From Pseudoips prasinana (lineage: Eukaryota > Arthropoda > Insecta > Lepidoptera > Nolidae): 64,000 nucleotides of DNA. The translations under genes were made by a program, and so were the position numbers. The stretch covers positions 26,120,001 through 26,184,000 of the forward strand of contig OX621260.1 in assembly GCA_951640165.1 (NCBI GenBank). The letters run 5' to 3'. Within the stretch, counting starts at the first letter, position 1, and the number at the start of each line of letters is the position of its first letter. Below the pieces are notes generated by a model, which saw only the letters and a list, made by a program, of their open reading frames with translations, did no database searches and was not told the origin of the DNA. Shown in pieces: positions 19,905 to 31,404 of the stretch.

Positions 19905-20509
19905 ATATTATTATATTTGAGTTGATGGAATGAAAGAATTTCGGTTTACGATTTATGACGTATTAACAAAAAACTACTTAGTAGATCTTGTTCAAACCAA
20001 TTTTCGGTGGAAGTTAGCATGGTAATGTACATCATTATATATTTTTAAGTTTTATCATTCTCCTATTTTAGAAGTTACACTCATTTTACCACTTTGGAAG
20101 TGTCTCTCGCGCAAACTATTCAGTTTAGAAAAAAATTATATTAGAAACCTCAACATCATTTTTGAACACCTATCCATAGACATGTATGGGTTCGATGAAA
20201 AAAAAAATGAGATTCAGTTCTATATGTATTCTTCTATGTCTATTCTATATCTATATATCTAATTTTTTTCTATTCTTCTGTGAAAATCATTCACAGAATA
20301 CATCTGCTTACCAAGTTTCAATATAATTGTCCTAGTGTCGGAAAAAAGTGGCTGTGTGTGACATACGGACGGACAGACAGACAGCCATGACGGATCTATA
20401 AGGATTACGTTTTTTGCCATTTGGCTACGGAACCCTAAAAATACGGTATCAGTGCTAAATCGGAAAAGAAAAAATACCAAGGAGCTCAGTAGGACAGTAA
20501 ATCTACAGA

Positions 20510-20700
20510 CAGATCTCATTATATTATTAACGAATATGGAGTACCCCAGGGTAGTATCCTTGGGCCATTATTATTTCAACTTTCTATAAAGGACCTTCCG
20601 GAAGCTTCTATCTATGAAGGTGTATTATATGCAGATGATAAAACCCTATTAATTTATTGCAATAACAAAAACACCTACGAAAGATAAGTAAGTAAATAAT
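20510..20700 (+). mobile_element. LINE reverse transcriptase fragment, right part
   Basis: Encodes NEYGVPQGSILGPLLFQL and VLYADDKTLLIYC, the RT palm motifs with intact YADD, then a stop. It is likely the continuation of the 13900-14166 fragment after removal of the 14170-20440 repeat, with some sequence lost. 20701-21380 is AT-rich intron without a recognised feature. Confidence 0.65.
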
Positions 20701-21382
20701 AGAATCTCTAAATAGCAAATTCACCGTAAAAATAAGTAAAACACCGAACTTTTAGAAAAAGTATAAGCAACTACTTTCTAATGTCTATTTATAAATTAAT
20801 ATTGTAGTTGGAAGTGACACATTGATAAAGTATGTTCCAAGTAAGGCAGCCTCATATATGTTTCCTGAGATTTGCGTTGGGGCAAGGCTTGGACAGCTGT
20901 GTACCTTTATTCATGAAACGTAGAATAAGACCGCGTTGGTATATACATATTATATGAAATTTGTTTTCTTTTGTCTAAAAACATCCCAATTTATTTGAAA
21001 ATAAATTAAACGTTAATGGTAGAAATGTCAAATATCCCAACAAACTTTATACTATTTGCGTTATAGCATGGTGCGGGTGACAGTTTCAGTAACATTTCGT
21101 TTCAGTCTTGAAAGGCGCAGCGATTTACAAATCATGTCTTAGTATCTCAGATGTGCTACATTTGTTACATATTAAATCATTAATAACTGTAGTAAATTGA
21201 ATTAAATGCAACTAGAATGATCATCTCTACAAATTAAATTGAATGAAAAAATAAGCAAAGCGTTATGCGTATAACGTAACGTCATAGACGTATTTAGTGA
21301 TGGGATGGACTGCTACGATGGGTAGTCGATATTTTTGTATAATAAAAAACGTATTTTGTGCATAGGATATACACAATAGAAT

Positions 21383-21748
21383 GCCATAGGACATAATGCT
21401 ATGGAAGTAAGCAAAATATACTATTGGTTCGTCTGACAATTATAAAATAGTCTGAATTTCCAAACTGCATAAGAAGCTGAACTTAATTTGGCAGATATTT
21501 GTTCAATATGAGGACCCCATTGTAATTTTGAGTCCAGCGTTAGGTACTCCTAAAAATACGGTCGAAGGAAACAAATCTAAAACCTCCTCGTTAAGTGCAA
21601 CCGTTGGTTTAATATGAGTCAGATTCGGCAATGAGAATTAAATATCTTTCCTGCATTCAATAGAATATTATTTGCCGAAAGCCAATTTCATATGAGGCCA
21701 AGAGTTTTATTAGGTTCTATAAGATCTTTGTACTCACTTTAAATGGGA
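21383..21748 (-). mobile_element. Jockey-type LINE (family A) fragment
   Basis: Minus-strand match to 47960-48340 of the full family A copy (shared GAGGACCCCATTG, CCTAAAAATACGGTCGA). It codes for diverged RT C-terminal blocks with stops and frameshifts. A dead fragment only ~30 bp before the kinase exon 2 acceptor. Confidence 0.8.
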
Positions 21749-21775
21749 ATGATGAATGATTTACATATTTTCTAG

Positions 21776-22710
21776 GGTCACGGAAATGGCGTCCTAATTT
21801 ACTATTCATCAAAGAAGACATATTTGTATTTGAAGACGTATCTCTCCAAGGGTATAAGATGCCGCACCATCAGGATATTATGGCTTATGAAGAATTAAAA
21901 GCGTCTATTGAAACAATGGCACGATTCCATGCCCAGTCTTATGTCTTTGAAGAAAAGAAAAGTTTAGAACTCCAGAGGCCGTACAGGATATGGGAGGATT
22001 ACAGCGAGTACCTTCAAGAACCACACCAGGGAAAAGACTGGCGGGACACAGGTATGCGTGCCTGCATAGATTATCTCAAAGTTTTCTCCAAGTATAAACT
22101 TAAACCGGATTTCATTACATACGTGGAGGTCTACGTACCGATATTGTTCCAACAGTCTATGAAACTCATGAAACCTAGTACGAAATATAGGAATGCTGTG
22201 GTACATCGTGATCTTTGGACAAATAATATACTCATAAAAAAATATAACAATTCAGAGTGTCATGCCTTATTCGTCGACTATCAGACGGTGCTTTATTGTT
22301 CTCCAATGCTCGATTTATCGTCACTGATATATTTTAATACTACAAAAAAAGGCAGAAAGGAATGGACTGATGAATTTCTAGACCTTTACTATATTACATT
22401 AACTATAGAACTTGCAGCAGAAGAATTAGATGTACGGGATATATTTGTCAAAACTAATCTAAAGGAAGCATATGAAGACAGCTTAGTTTTTGCAATGACA
22501 CAGGCTGCTCTTATTACACCGATAGTATGCATGGACAAGGATAAAAGGGAAGAAATTTTTTGCGATCCCGAATCGTCTAGAAGAGCAAATGTAGTCTCGC
22601 GTAGTAAAGAGTTTATAGAGATAGCAAACGAAGACGACAAATATCGTATACAAGTTTCAGAGCTGTTTGACGAAATATTAGAGAAGTTTGTCTTTCCAAA
22701 AGATAATTAA
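21776..22710 (+). CDS. EcKinase/CHK-like kinase 1, exon 2
   Basis: Acceptor TTTTCTAG| at 21775, phase 1, completes codon 100 and continues SRKWRPNLLFIKEDI to the stop at 22708-22710; total protein ~410 residues, typical for the family. The catalytic-loop motif HRDLWTNN starts at residue 243 and the metal-binding DYQ at 267. Both are hallmarks of CHK/EcKinases (HxDxxxxN and D[FY]Q). The spacing from exon start to HxD is 142 codons, the same as in the paralogue. The full frame is open, so it is likely functional despite the 8-kb intron. Confidence 0.88.
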
Positions 22711-22857
22711 CGGAAGTAATGTGTCTTAGTTTACTGTTTTGATAGTCAACATAAACGTAACGTTAACTGAACAAAATGTAAAAATCTTTGAATAAGCTTT
22801 GTGTGTATGGTGTCCAACCGGGAGGCTTGACCTTGTCACGGCTGTTTAATTAATTAA

Positions 22858-23715
22858 TTCCGGAACTTAGTGTGCCCATAGTATGCAACTATGAAGATGT
22901 CTGTGTCAACAACCTTTCTTACGCCGTTGATATGGCCATTATTTCTTCCAGTGTAGGGGATAAAAAGGCTGCTGGGGGTATGTGAGCGTTATGCTTTGAA
23001 AGACGGCTTGCGGGACAATGAAAAGAAAAGTGAATTTATGCTTTCTAAAGCCAATGGCACGGAAATCACCTTTATTCCACGTATTTTGCTGAACGGAGTA
23101 CAACTAAGTCGTATTTTCCACATTTTAAATATCTAGGTCACATAATTACTGACGGTCTTAGTGATGATATTGGTATGTAATATGTTGGCGCGCAGGGTTG
23201 CTAGATATACAGCGCCAGTTAAGATAACATAATTTAAAGCTTTTTATCAAATGATTTACACTAGTTGCCTATGGACCAACTTTACTCAAAACGCCTACAA
23301 TGCCTTGCGCGTCCAATATAAGAATATATTTCGTGCTCTTTTCGGTCTCTCACGGTATTGTAGCGCATCCGGCATGTTCGATGATGCTGCAGTTGATGAA
23401 TTTTATTCAAGAAAGTTGCATCAATTGTACGGCGAATACGAAGGGGTCTGAACAAGACACTGAGAATGTTGGGGGACAGAACGGATACCGTACTTTACAG
23501 AACACCACGCTGCGAGGAGTACTGTAAACTTACTGCGTGGAGGCATTATCATATAAATAATATAATCTTTTATTTATTTGTAATTATGATTGTATTATAT
23601 ATTGTTGATTGTATTATGTATTATTCTGTAATTTAGTAACATAGCGCTTAATACAAATTGTTAATAACAAATATGGGTCATGTAGTCTGCAATAAATTAT
23701 TTTTATTTATTTGTT
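22858..23715 (+). mobile_element. LINE reverse transcriptase C-terminal fragment with 3' end
   Basis: Degenerate frames read NLSYAVDMAI (catalytic YADD changed to YAVD), KKSEFMLSKANG, FKYLGHIITD, NMLARR and LWTNFTQNAYNALRVQY, an arthropod LINE C-terminus. Stops and frameshifts occur throughout. An AT-rich 3' UTR ends near 23715 (CAATAAATTATTTTTATTTATTTG). Confidence 0.8.
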
Positions 23716-24639
23716 CCTCCGCTGCTACGCACTCAAAATTTAAATTCAAATTCAAAATTCATTTATACAGTAATAATGTTACATTTGGGAACACCCAAAT
23801 ACTCCAAAATACTTTATTCCGAACTTCGATGTTCCGATTTTCAAAAATCCGAATTTCATAATACCTTAAATTTGAATGTCTATTATTAAAAATCACGAAA
23901 TTTATTCTACCGAAAGTCGTAAATGCGATTTGTTAGTTTCCGATTTTCATACGTTCGAAGAGTTAAATGCTCGAAAGGTTTTCGGTATGAAAAACGATAT
24001 TTCGACTTTTATTACTTCGAATAAACTATAAATCAACATGTTGTGCTACAAAATTTAGCGAACAGAAACGAATGCAAAACCGACGTCACGCAGTCTTATC
24101 TGCCCTACCATAGAGTGTAATTTAAGCCCACGTAGCAAGCCGTAGCTGTGGTGGTGAGCGTTAAAACCATCTGCGACGATAAGCTCGCGTGGGGCCGCCT
24201 ACACCCAGCAGCGCCGGAACCGTGACAGAAACAATGCTTGCTGCATGTTGCATGCCTGCTTGCTTGCTGCATGCCTGGTTGCATGCTGCATGCCTGCTTG
24301 CATGTTGCATGCCTGCCTGCATGTATGTTGCATTGCATTCGTATTGTTGATGTTTCGAATTAACATTGAGTCGGACTTTTTGTTATTCGATCTATTGAAG
24401 CTCGGTATTTTGAATTGTATTTATAAACGTTAGGAATAATGAAATTTAGTAATGATAAATCGGGGTTGTTATAGTTGGAATTTTGAACCATTCGGAATCA
24501 TGAAAATTTGTATTTTGAAATTGGTATTTGTGACTGACGGAATAAACGTTTTCAGAATGTTATGCAACAAGTGATGCAGAAAATGCATTTGATAACTTTT
24601 ATAATACATTTAAATTGTTTTATGAATTATGTTTTCCAG
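23716..24639. other. Intergenic AT-rich DNA with a TGCATG-rich minisatellite
   Basis: 24236-24335 is a run of GCTTGCTGCATG / CCTGCTTGCATG variants, self-complementary through GCATGC. ORFs on either strand here only reflect this repeat. The rest (TTCGAAnnT-rich) shows no coding signal. Confidence 0.6.
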
Positions 24640-25080
24640 TTGTAAAGGTAAAGTACAAGTAACGAAACGTCCAAACTGGCTGAGTAAAGGAATTAAAGTA
24701 TGTTCAAAACGAAAACGCGAACTATTATGGAACTATAGAATATCATTGAGCCCAAAAGACAACATTAAATATATAGAATTCCCAAAAATATTTAAAAATG
24801 TCATAAAAGTACCCAACTAGCCCTAAACAATCACCTAATGAATACTGCGCGCAACAAGTGCAAAGCTACTTGGAGCGTAATAAATAAATATAAAACAGTA
24901 ACCCCTGAAGGAGATTTAAAACAGATAATTCTAGCGCAGTACACGGTAAGTAAATCACAAATCCTACAGATATTGCGCAATCATTTAATAACTTTTTTAC
25001 TGGCCTCATAATATCATTCACAGAGGACTTGACTACTATTAATAAAACATTGTTTAACAATAAATCTAATTCCATATTTT
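24640..25080 (+). mobile_element. LINE fragment (linker between endonuclease and RT)
   Basis: Encodes KRPNWLSKGIKVCSKRKREL and ARNKCKATWSVINKYK, blocks of the linker before the RT in jockey-type LINEs (compare RWLTKGIKISCQNKR and VKTMWQVINEQ at 46010-46250). Broken by a stop near 24818 and by length changes. Confidence 0.7.
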
Positions 25081-25144
25081 AAATGTAGTAACACCATATG
25101 ACATATAAGAAATTATAAGGACGGTGAGAGATACTCAGAGTACA

Positions 25145-26945
25145 GGGTACAATGATGTTCATCATATCATATCATCATATCAGCCGAAAGACGTCCACTG
25201 CTGGACAAAGGCCACTCGCCTTCAGAAGCTCTGCCGTAACTCCATCATCACCAGGCGCCTTGTTGTTCTTAAGCTGTTCGAGAGCCATTCTAATCTCGCA
25301 CAGGCTGACGTCCGGGATGACGTCGGTGAAGTGTTGGGTTAGTCCTGCTCTGGGATCCGAGGCACAACTATCGACAGGTGACTGGGTTTTCGTATACAGC
25401 TGTCCGTAGAACCTCTCGATCTCTCCCAGCAACTCAGGTCTAGACGTGACGATTCTGCCATCCTCAGTCTTCAGCTTCGTCAGTTGGCTCTGTCCAACAG
25501 ACAGTTCTCTTGCAAACACTTTAGAGCCTTTGTTCCGCTCAATGGCTTCTTTAATACAATGTGTATTAAATTGGCGCGTGTCGCGAGTCAAAGACTTTGA
25601 GATCTTGAGCTGCCGGTATCTGGTAGCATCATCAGAGGATGTCAGAACCATTTTCCGTCTTTCGTCCATAAGCTGCAGGGTATAGTCGGAGATCTTTTTG
25701 GTTCTGTTTGTACGGTGGGCCTTGAAGACCTTAGACCCAGCCGTATGGACAGCTTCTACGAGCCTGTCGTGGTATGAGTCCACTTCCTCGCAATCTGATA
25801 GGCACAAACGGTTTTGCAGTTCGAGCTGAAAGGGTTCAGGGTTTTGGATGTGGATGGGTAAAGGTCGGAGCGTAGACTTTATCAGTCGGGACCTCTGGAG
25901 CTTGACATTTAGGTTCAATGAGCCTCTCACCAGTCTGTGATCGCTCCCGGTTTTAACCGTATTGATCACTGAGACGTCATTGAACATCTGTCTACTCGTC
26001 GACAAGATAATGTCTATCTCGTTTTTTGTTTTACCATCGGGGCTTACCCAGGTCCATTTGCGGTTTTCCGGCTTCTTGAAAAAGGAGTTCATCATAAAGA
26101 GTCCCTCCTTCTCCATGAAGTCGGCCAACATTTGGCCCCGGGGATTCCGGTCTCCAGTTCCAAATTGCCTCACTCTCAGCTCATTCCCGAATCGTTAACC
26201 CAGCTTCGCGTTAAAGTCCCCCATGACCACAGTGAAATAAGAGTTCGAGGTATTTATGGCTCTAGAAATATCCTCATACATGACCTCAACCTCATCGTCG
26301 GAGTGCGTCGAAGTCGGCGCGTAAACCTGTATGACCTTCAACGAATACCGCTTGGTAATTCTGAGTATAAGGTACGCAACCCTAGTCGACACACTCGATT
26401 TTCACTATGTTGTGGACGAGGGACTTGTGGACTATGAACCCAACACCACCTTGGGACAGTTGGTCGCCCTCCCGGAAATAGAGTAGATTCCCGGATTTCA
26501 GGATTATCGTGTCCTCCCCCTCTCTTCGGACTTCAGATAATCCTATTATGTCCTAATGTAACCTGCTCAATTCTTCCTCCAGTTCGATCATCTTCTCGTC
26601 GGTCCGCAGTGTGCGTGTGTTGTATGTTGCCAGGGCCAGAGGTCGTCAGTTTTGGTAACGCGGAATCTGCCGGGGATTCTTAGCACCCCCTACCCTGCCG
26701 TTACCACGGCTGTTACCACGGCTGGGAATAGCAGGACTGCCGGGGACTGGGGGCCGCGGTTTTGTTGTGTCCATCATTTGGGAGGATATGCTATAATCGC
26801 CACGCTTGGCAGGCGGGTTGGCGATCGCAGTAGGATAGACATGGTACTCAGGAGAACGCAGCTGCCCGTTCTCTGGTATATATTCCATCGGGACGACTTC
26901 TACGTCCCCCCACGGGATGAGAGGGGGTGGCGATATTCTCTAGGC
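25145..26945 (-). mobile_element. RTE LINE with internal deletion of the reverse transcriptase
   Basis: On the minus strand a 5' UTR (26945 to ~26700) leads into an endonuclease domain: GDFNAKLG near 26195-26215, SDHR near 25940. It continues open to KNNKAPGDDGV, the start of the RT region. There the sequence jumps to the last ~30 bp of the element (GGCCTTTGTCCAGCAGTGGA) and the ATGATATGATATGATG tail at 25155-25180. The RT palm, thumb and C-terminus are missing. A stop near 26195 splits the endonuclease from the rest. It cannot retrotranspose alone. Confidence 0.88.
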
Positions 26946-27009
26946 TTTGTTAATACAAATATAATAACGCTAGACCTCACACATATTTAGTCACTCAGCA
27001 AAAATTAAG

Positions 27010-27253
27010 AGAGTTTGGCTGGGAGGTGTTAATGCATCTGCCGTATAGTCCTGACCATTCAGATTTCCACATGTTTCGGTCTCTTCAGAATTCTTTAGAC
27101 AAGGCCAGGTTAACATCACGAGAGGACTGCCAAAACCACTTATCGCGGTATTTTGATCAGAAGTCCCAAAAATTCTATGACAGTGGGATCTTGTCCCTAC
27201 CTGCAAGATGGCAAAAAGTTATCGGACAAAACGGTACCTACATACTTTAGTTA
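27010..27253 (+). mobile_element. Mariner transposase C-terminal fragment
   Basis: Encodes LPYSPDHSDFHMFRSLQNSL ... RWQKVIGQNGTYIL and a stop, the end of a mariner transposase including the third catalytic-region aspartate of the YSPDxxxxD motif. It belongs to a lineage different from the 11307 copy. The 5' part is missing, and TIRs were not identified. Confidence 0.85.
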
Positions 27254-27654
27254 AATGTAAATAATATTTTTTTTACTGTCTTAAAAAATGTGCAGAAGCT
27301 TTTCCCCAACCTATTATATAAATGACTTAATAATATTATAATTATTTGTGATATATTTAGACATAAGATATTATTATAATATGTAGTAAACAACTATAAA
27401 ATTTGACATTTAATTATATGACCAAAACGATGTTTATTAGTGACTTAATTATCTTAATTATTTATAGGAAATTATAGAAATAGATGTATTTTTAGAATGT
27501 AAAATTGTATTGATGTATAATGCTCATTGCTAAACATAAAAATTTAAATGTGTAAAATATTGCACACGTCATTGGTATGTTACAGAGATACTTAATATAG
27601 CATAGTATACCACACTTTCCTACCTGTAATAAGCAATAAATAAATTTGATTTGA
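27254..27654 (+). mobile_element. Putative LINE 3' UTR remnant
   Basis: AT-rich sequence ending TAAGCAATAAATAAATTTGATTTGATG, the kind of polyadenylation-like block and short tandem tail (TTTGAT)n seen at LINE ends in this window. No coding remains; the boundaries are guesses. Confidence 0.4.
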
Positions 27655-28180
27655 TGTGATAAAGTTTTTCGTATTTATGTAGTTTACCCGTTACATTTAT
27701 GTGGCAACGTCATCTTTTTTACTGTACCGTTCAGTGCATGACGTGACAGCTACTAAGAAACACTACCAGAAAACTCATTTGGAATCCTTTGTTTATAATT
27801 TTTGCTTAACAATAATTACAAAAATAATTTTTATATGTATTGACTTAGAATAAATCAATCCCAAGCACTTTTGTCACTTATGAAATGAAATTTGTTCAGC
27901 ACTTGGGTATTAACATACACTTGTACTTGTCAAGCTCGCAATGCAGTACATAAACATAGTGCACAGTATTAAAGTAACAAAAAAAAAAAATTAGTCCGTG
28001 CGGTTTTTAAATAATCAGATAATAAGTAATATACCCTGCTACATAATTCAGCTTTAATCATTCTTTTAAACTTATTTGTGGACCATTCTTTAAAATAATT
28101 GGGAAGTTTGTTATAGAATCTAATACGTTGCCCCGTAATAGAGTTACTTGTTTTGAGGAGACAGGTAGCTCAGATTTGCT
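27655..28180 (-). mobile_element. Family A-like LINE, 3' end
   Basis: The reverse complement matches 42950-43310: CAACGTATTAGATTCTATAACA, AATAAGTTTAAAAGAATG, GCAGGGTATATTAC and the 3' UTR GTTTTCTGGTAGTGTTTC. It encodes the RFYNKLP block at the end of the RT ORF. A stretch of ~20 A/T at 27980-27990 marks a small expansion. Confidence 0.75.
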
Positions 28181-28308
28181 ATCGAAGGTTCGTTTACCGG
28201 TGGAGAGAATAATTTAATATCAAGATTATAAGTATTAAGTGAAACATCATATTGTGTTTCAGTTGAATCATAGAATGTTCTTAAATTAAAGGAGAACGGG
28301 CGGAAGTG

Positions 28309-28755
28309 GTCCAAATGGCGTCGGCTGATGAAACCTAGTCTATATAATAGTTCGTGAATGTAGGATATTTTTTTACTATGGACACCATAAAATCGGCCCA
28401 CGGAGAAAAAAGTTATACAGTTCAGAAAGTATCTACCTATTATAGACGAATAATTGAAAAAACTGCCTTTTGTTCGGTCAAAACTTATTTGCCGAGTACC
28501 AAGTACTCGCACTTACTCCCCGCCGCCCGTATGCGCCCGCTACCGCTCGGGGTGGCGGGGGGTGATGCTCCTGCGCCGCGCGTATTGTTCACAGGTCAGT
28601 GAGTCATTCGCTATTATTCAGCAAGGACATTATTTGGTTTATTTATTTTGTTCGTACCGGCTTTCATAGTAAAAAATTCGTCCATAGTATAAAAATATCC
28701 TACATTCACGAACTATTATATAGACTAGGTTTCATCAGCCGACGCCACTTGGACC
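28309..28755. repeat. 74-bp inverted repeats around a GC-rich insert
   Basis: 28309-28383 (GGCGTCGGCTGATGAAACCT) is repeated inverted at 28680-28755 with few differences. The 296-bp spacer holds a CpG-rich block (28505-28600). A minus-strand ORF over 28144-28512 spans one arm and matches no family I know. It may be a rearranged LINE end. Confidence 0.7.
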
Positions 28756-28879
28756 AAAGTCCATACTAAAATGTCCGATCTCCTTTCTTATAACGGCATC
28801 CGTAGCAACCTGTTACGTTGGTGTAAAACCTAAAGGGATTAGATACTAAGAATCTTCCTTAGCAGAAAGTTTTTTCTTT

Positions 28880-28960
28880 TTTTAACCCGACCCGGGATTT
28901 GAACTCAGGACCATTACCAGTAGTTAAACACGCTATCGCTACACCGTCGATGCAGTCTAC
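28880..28960 (-). mobile_element. tRNA-derived SINE head remnant
   Basis: On the minus strand a tRNA-like head ends with B-box GAGTTCAAATCCCGGG (28889-28905). The A-box region is degenerate. No body was traced. Confidence 0.5.
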
Positions 28961-29405
28961 GAAAAATGTTTATACGTATTTTGCAAATGCTCTACCTAAA
29001 CATGTCACATAATGATAGGTAGATTGAGCAGTAGGTATGTATTTACCCCTTGTTGCTTAAAGGCGCGGCCCCACCGCGGTACATGCTATGCACGGGCACG
29101 CGGCGCATTTTAGCTGCGTGTATTCATTTGTTTGACAAAGTGGGTCTACGTTTCCACTGGAGTACCTACACGAAGACCCACAATATTGCTCGATTAATAG
29201 ACACACAAATAGGATACGCATATAGCATGAATGTAAATGTCTTGTTTATCAATATTTTTTCAACGATTACACTTGTTAGATATACTAGATAAACAGATAC
29301 GTAATGTGTAAATATAACAAAATGTTTAAACACTAGTCTGAATTTAAACTAGTATCTGTAATAACCCCTTGAGATAACGAATTAATTATCTAAGAAAATA
29401 TAGAA
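28961..29405 (+). promoter_or_regulatory. 5' flank of kinase 2
   Basis: AT-rich upstream region with a GC-rich patch at 29059-29115. No TATA box or initiator could be chosen with confidence. Confidence 0.25.
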
Positions 29406-29733
29406 ATGGCTGACGTAGTAAATATAAGCACTGCAAGTTATATCAAAGAAGAAGATGTTAAATTAATTTTGGCAAATTGTGATGGCATCGATGACGATAT
29501 TACTCTTGAAGATTTCTCTGTACAACATGCTAGCGACAAGATGTTGGGTTTCCTGGCTGAGTATTGGAAAGTAAAAGTACATTTAAGCGGCAGAAAGGTG
29601 CTTCATGTTTTTATTAAAGCTATATCCAGGTCAAATGCAGCGAAAGCCAGTATGGTGAAAGAGTTGGGGCTATTCCATAAAGAGATGCAATTTTATACAG
29701 TGATTAAGAAGAAAATAGAAATGGTAACGCCTG
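29406..29733 (+). CDS. EcKinase/CHK-like kinase 2, exon 1
   Basis: ATG in the context GAAATGGC opens 109 codons (MADVVNISTASYIKEEDVKL...) and a split codon, ending phase 1 at donor GTAAGT (29734). The N-terminal residues EEDVKLILANCD and the ASDKMLGFLAEYW region parallel kinase 1. The two genes are tandem, same strand and about 6.7 kb apart, as in EcKinase clusters formed by local duplication. Confidence 0.9.
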
Positions 29734-30182
29734 GTAAGTTTATATTCTACAATAAATTCAAAGAACTTTTTCACACAACCGCTATTATTTACTATTTGAA
29801 CAAATGGTGGACTATTTAAGAAGCTTGAATATTTCATGAAACCGAACATCGTGAAGAACATCATCTTACAAAATACACAAAAATAAAATAGTTTTCTGTA
29901 CAAAAATGTCGATTAGGTGATGTATTTTGTCTTGTTGAAAAAATTGGTAACAAAATATGTAAAAAAAAAATATTCTTATTACACTACCTGGTTTTCCGTA
30001 TTTTATTTCGTTTCATAGGTAGGTTTTGAAGTTTAGATATATATCACAATTTATGGAATATGAATTACACTGAATTATGGGAGAAAGCCGGTTCTATTTA
30101 ATACAGATAAAAACACACTTTCTTGATTAATACAATTTTAACCGGAACCACCTTGTTTTCAAAATTGTGTATTATTTTACAG
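29734..30182 (+). other. Intron of kinase 2 (449 bp)
   Basis: Donor GTAAGT, acceptor TATTATTTTACAG, AT-rich, no mobile element. An in-frame stop at 29817-29819 confirms that it must be removed. It lies at the same position and phase as the 8.0-kb intron of kinase 1. Confidence 0.88.
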
Positions 30183-31126
30183 GGATGAGACCTTGGGCCC
30201 CAAAGTTAATAACAGCTCACAACAATGCGCTGGTGTTTGAAGATTTAAATGCTTTGCAATATAAATTACGAAATAAATTTCATCGTTTCGATATACCCCA
30301 CGCTAAACAAACATTACAAGCGTTGGCTAGATTTCACGCATCCTCCATTATTTTTGAAGAAAGTAAAAGTAAGGAATTACAAAGACTTTATAGGATACAC
30401 GAAGAATATTCAGACGTGGTGTTCAGGGCCGGTTATGATATATCATCTGAATGGATCACTCAATGCATGGCAGGAGCTTTAGAGGTGTTGGAAGCCTTTT
30501 CAAAGTTTGGTGAAGAAGATATTAATTTAATCAAACGCAGTTGGAGCAATGTTTGGTCTTCTGCTTTAAACTTATGTGACGCATCTCCTAACTACAGGAA
30601 TGTAATATGTCACAGCGATTTATGGAATAACAATATAATGTTTCATTACAACCAAGATTTGATACCCGACGACTGTGTGCTCATCGATTACCAAGCGATT
30701 ATGTATCAACCACCTGCTGCAGATGTTATGGTTCTTCTTTATTGTAACTTACAGCCTGATGTTAGGGAAAGCAATTTGCATATGTTAATTAACTTTTATT
30801 ATGAAGAATTCCAGAGATCGCTAGGTAACTATAATATAGATATCAATACTATAATGACTAGAGACGCATTTTGTAAGAGTATTGAAGACTATCGGCTGTG
30901 GGGGATCGTTGTGTGCGCTTGTCTCTTACCACAATTTTGGATTGATGACGATTTAACTACAAAAATCTTCTGTGACAATGAACAGTTTGATGATATTCTT
31001 TCAAAAAATAAAGGGTCATTCATAAAAAGAATGATGGCAGAAAATTCTGACTATAAGCAAAAAGTAATGGAATTATTTGAAGAAATCGCAGAAAAATTTA
31101 TTGTTTCCATAAATCATAATACTTAA
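30183..31126 (+). CDS. EcKinase/CHK-like kinase 2, exon 2
   Basis: Phase-1 acceptor gives a total of 423 residues, a normal family length. The motifs HSDLWNNN (residue 253) and IDYQ (aspartate 278) are the catalytic loop and metal-binding site. LVFEDL near the exon start is the family hinge-like block. No stop or frameshift, so probably an active cytosolic small-molecule kinase. The family includes ecdysteroid 22-kinase, but many members act on other substrates, so the substrate is left open. Confidence 0.9.
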
Positions 31127-31404
31127 TTGAATTTACTTCATATTAGTACATTCTCATATGTAAATAGTTCATTGTATTCCGTATGAAATGGTTTAAAGTC
31201 ACCTAGTATTAAGTCTTAAGATTACTTTACATATGGTGAATGTGCAACTAAAACCGTTCTTCTGTGTGGTGAGCAAAGCGGTGTTATCTACTGGGTTTCG
31301 TGGTAGCCTCGGTGGAACACGGAAATTGAATGAAGCCAACGGATGAGATGAGTTAATCTTTCCGGTTTAGATCTTGCATAATAATATGAACATTGCATCA
31401 CCTA

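Larger units (their letters stand above)
14170..20440 (+). mobile_element. Dispersed GGGTTCCGTA-ended repeat, split by a gypsy element
   Basis: The left part (14170-14254) starts AAAGCGGCCAAGTGCGAG and has GAAGGGTTCCGTAG. The right part (19909-20437) ends TTTGGCTACGGAACCCTAAA and contains a run of GGACGGACAGACAGAC. AGGGTTCCGTA and TACGGAACCCT form short terminal inverted repeats. This is a familiar high-copy lepidopteran non-autonomous repeat, ~0.6 kb without the insertion. The gypsy element occupies 14255-19904. Confidence 0.7.

Noticed and set aside
24105..24335. TGCATG-rich stretch as a CRISPR-like array or coding Cys/Met repeat
   Set aside because: Units are irregular 8-12 bp words without spacers; a minisatellite explains both reading frames. 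The genome is eukaryotic.
28144..28512. 122-codon minus-strand ORF ending SYLSPQNK
   Set aside because: It overlaps a LINE 3' end read in another frame and one arm of an inverted repeat; probably by-product.
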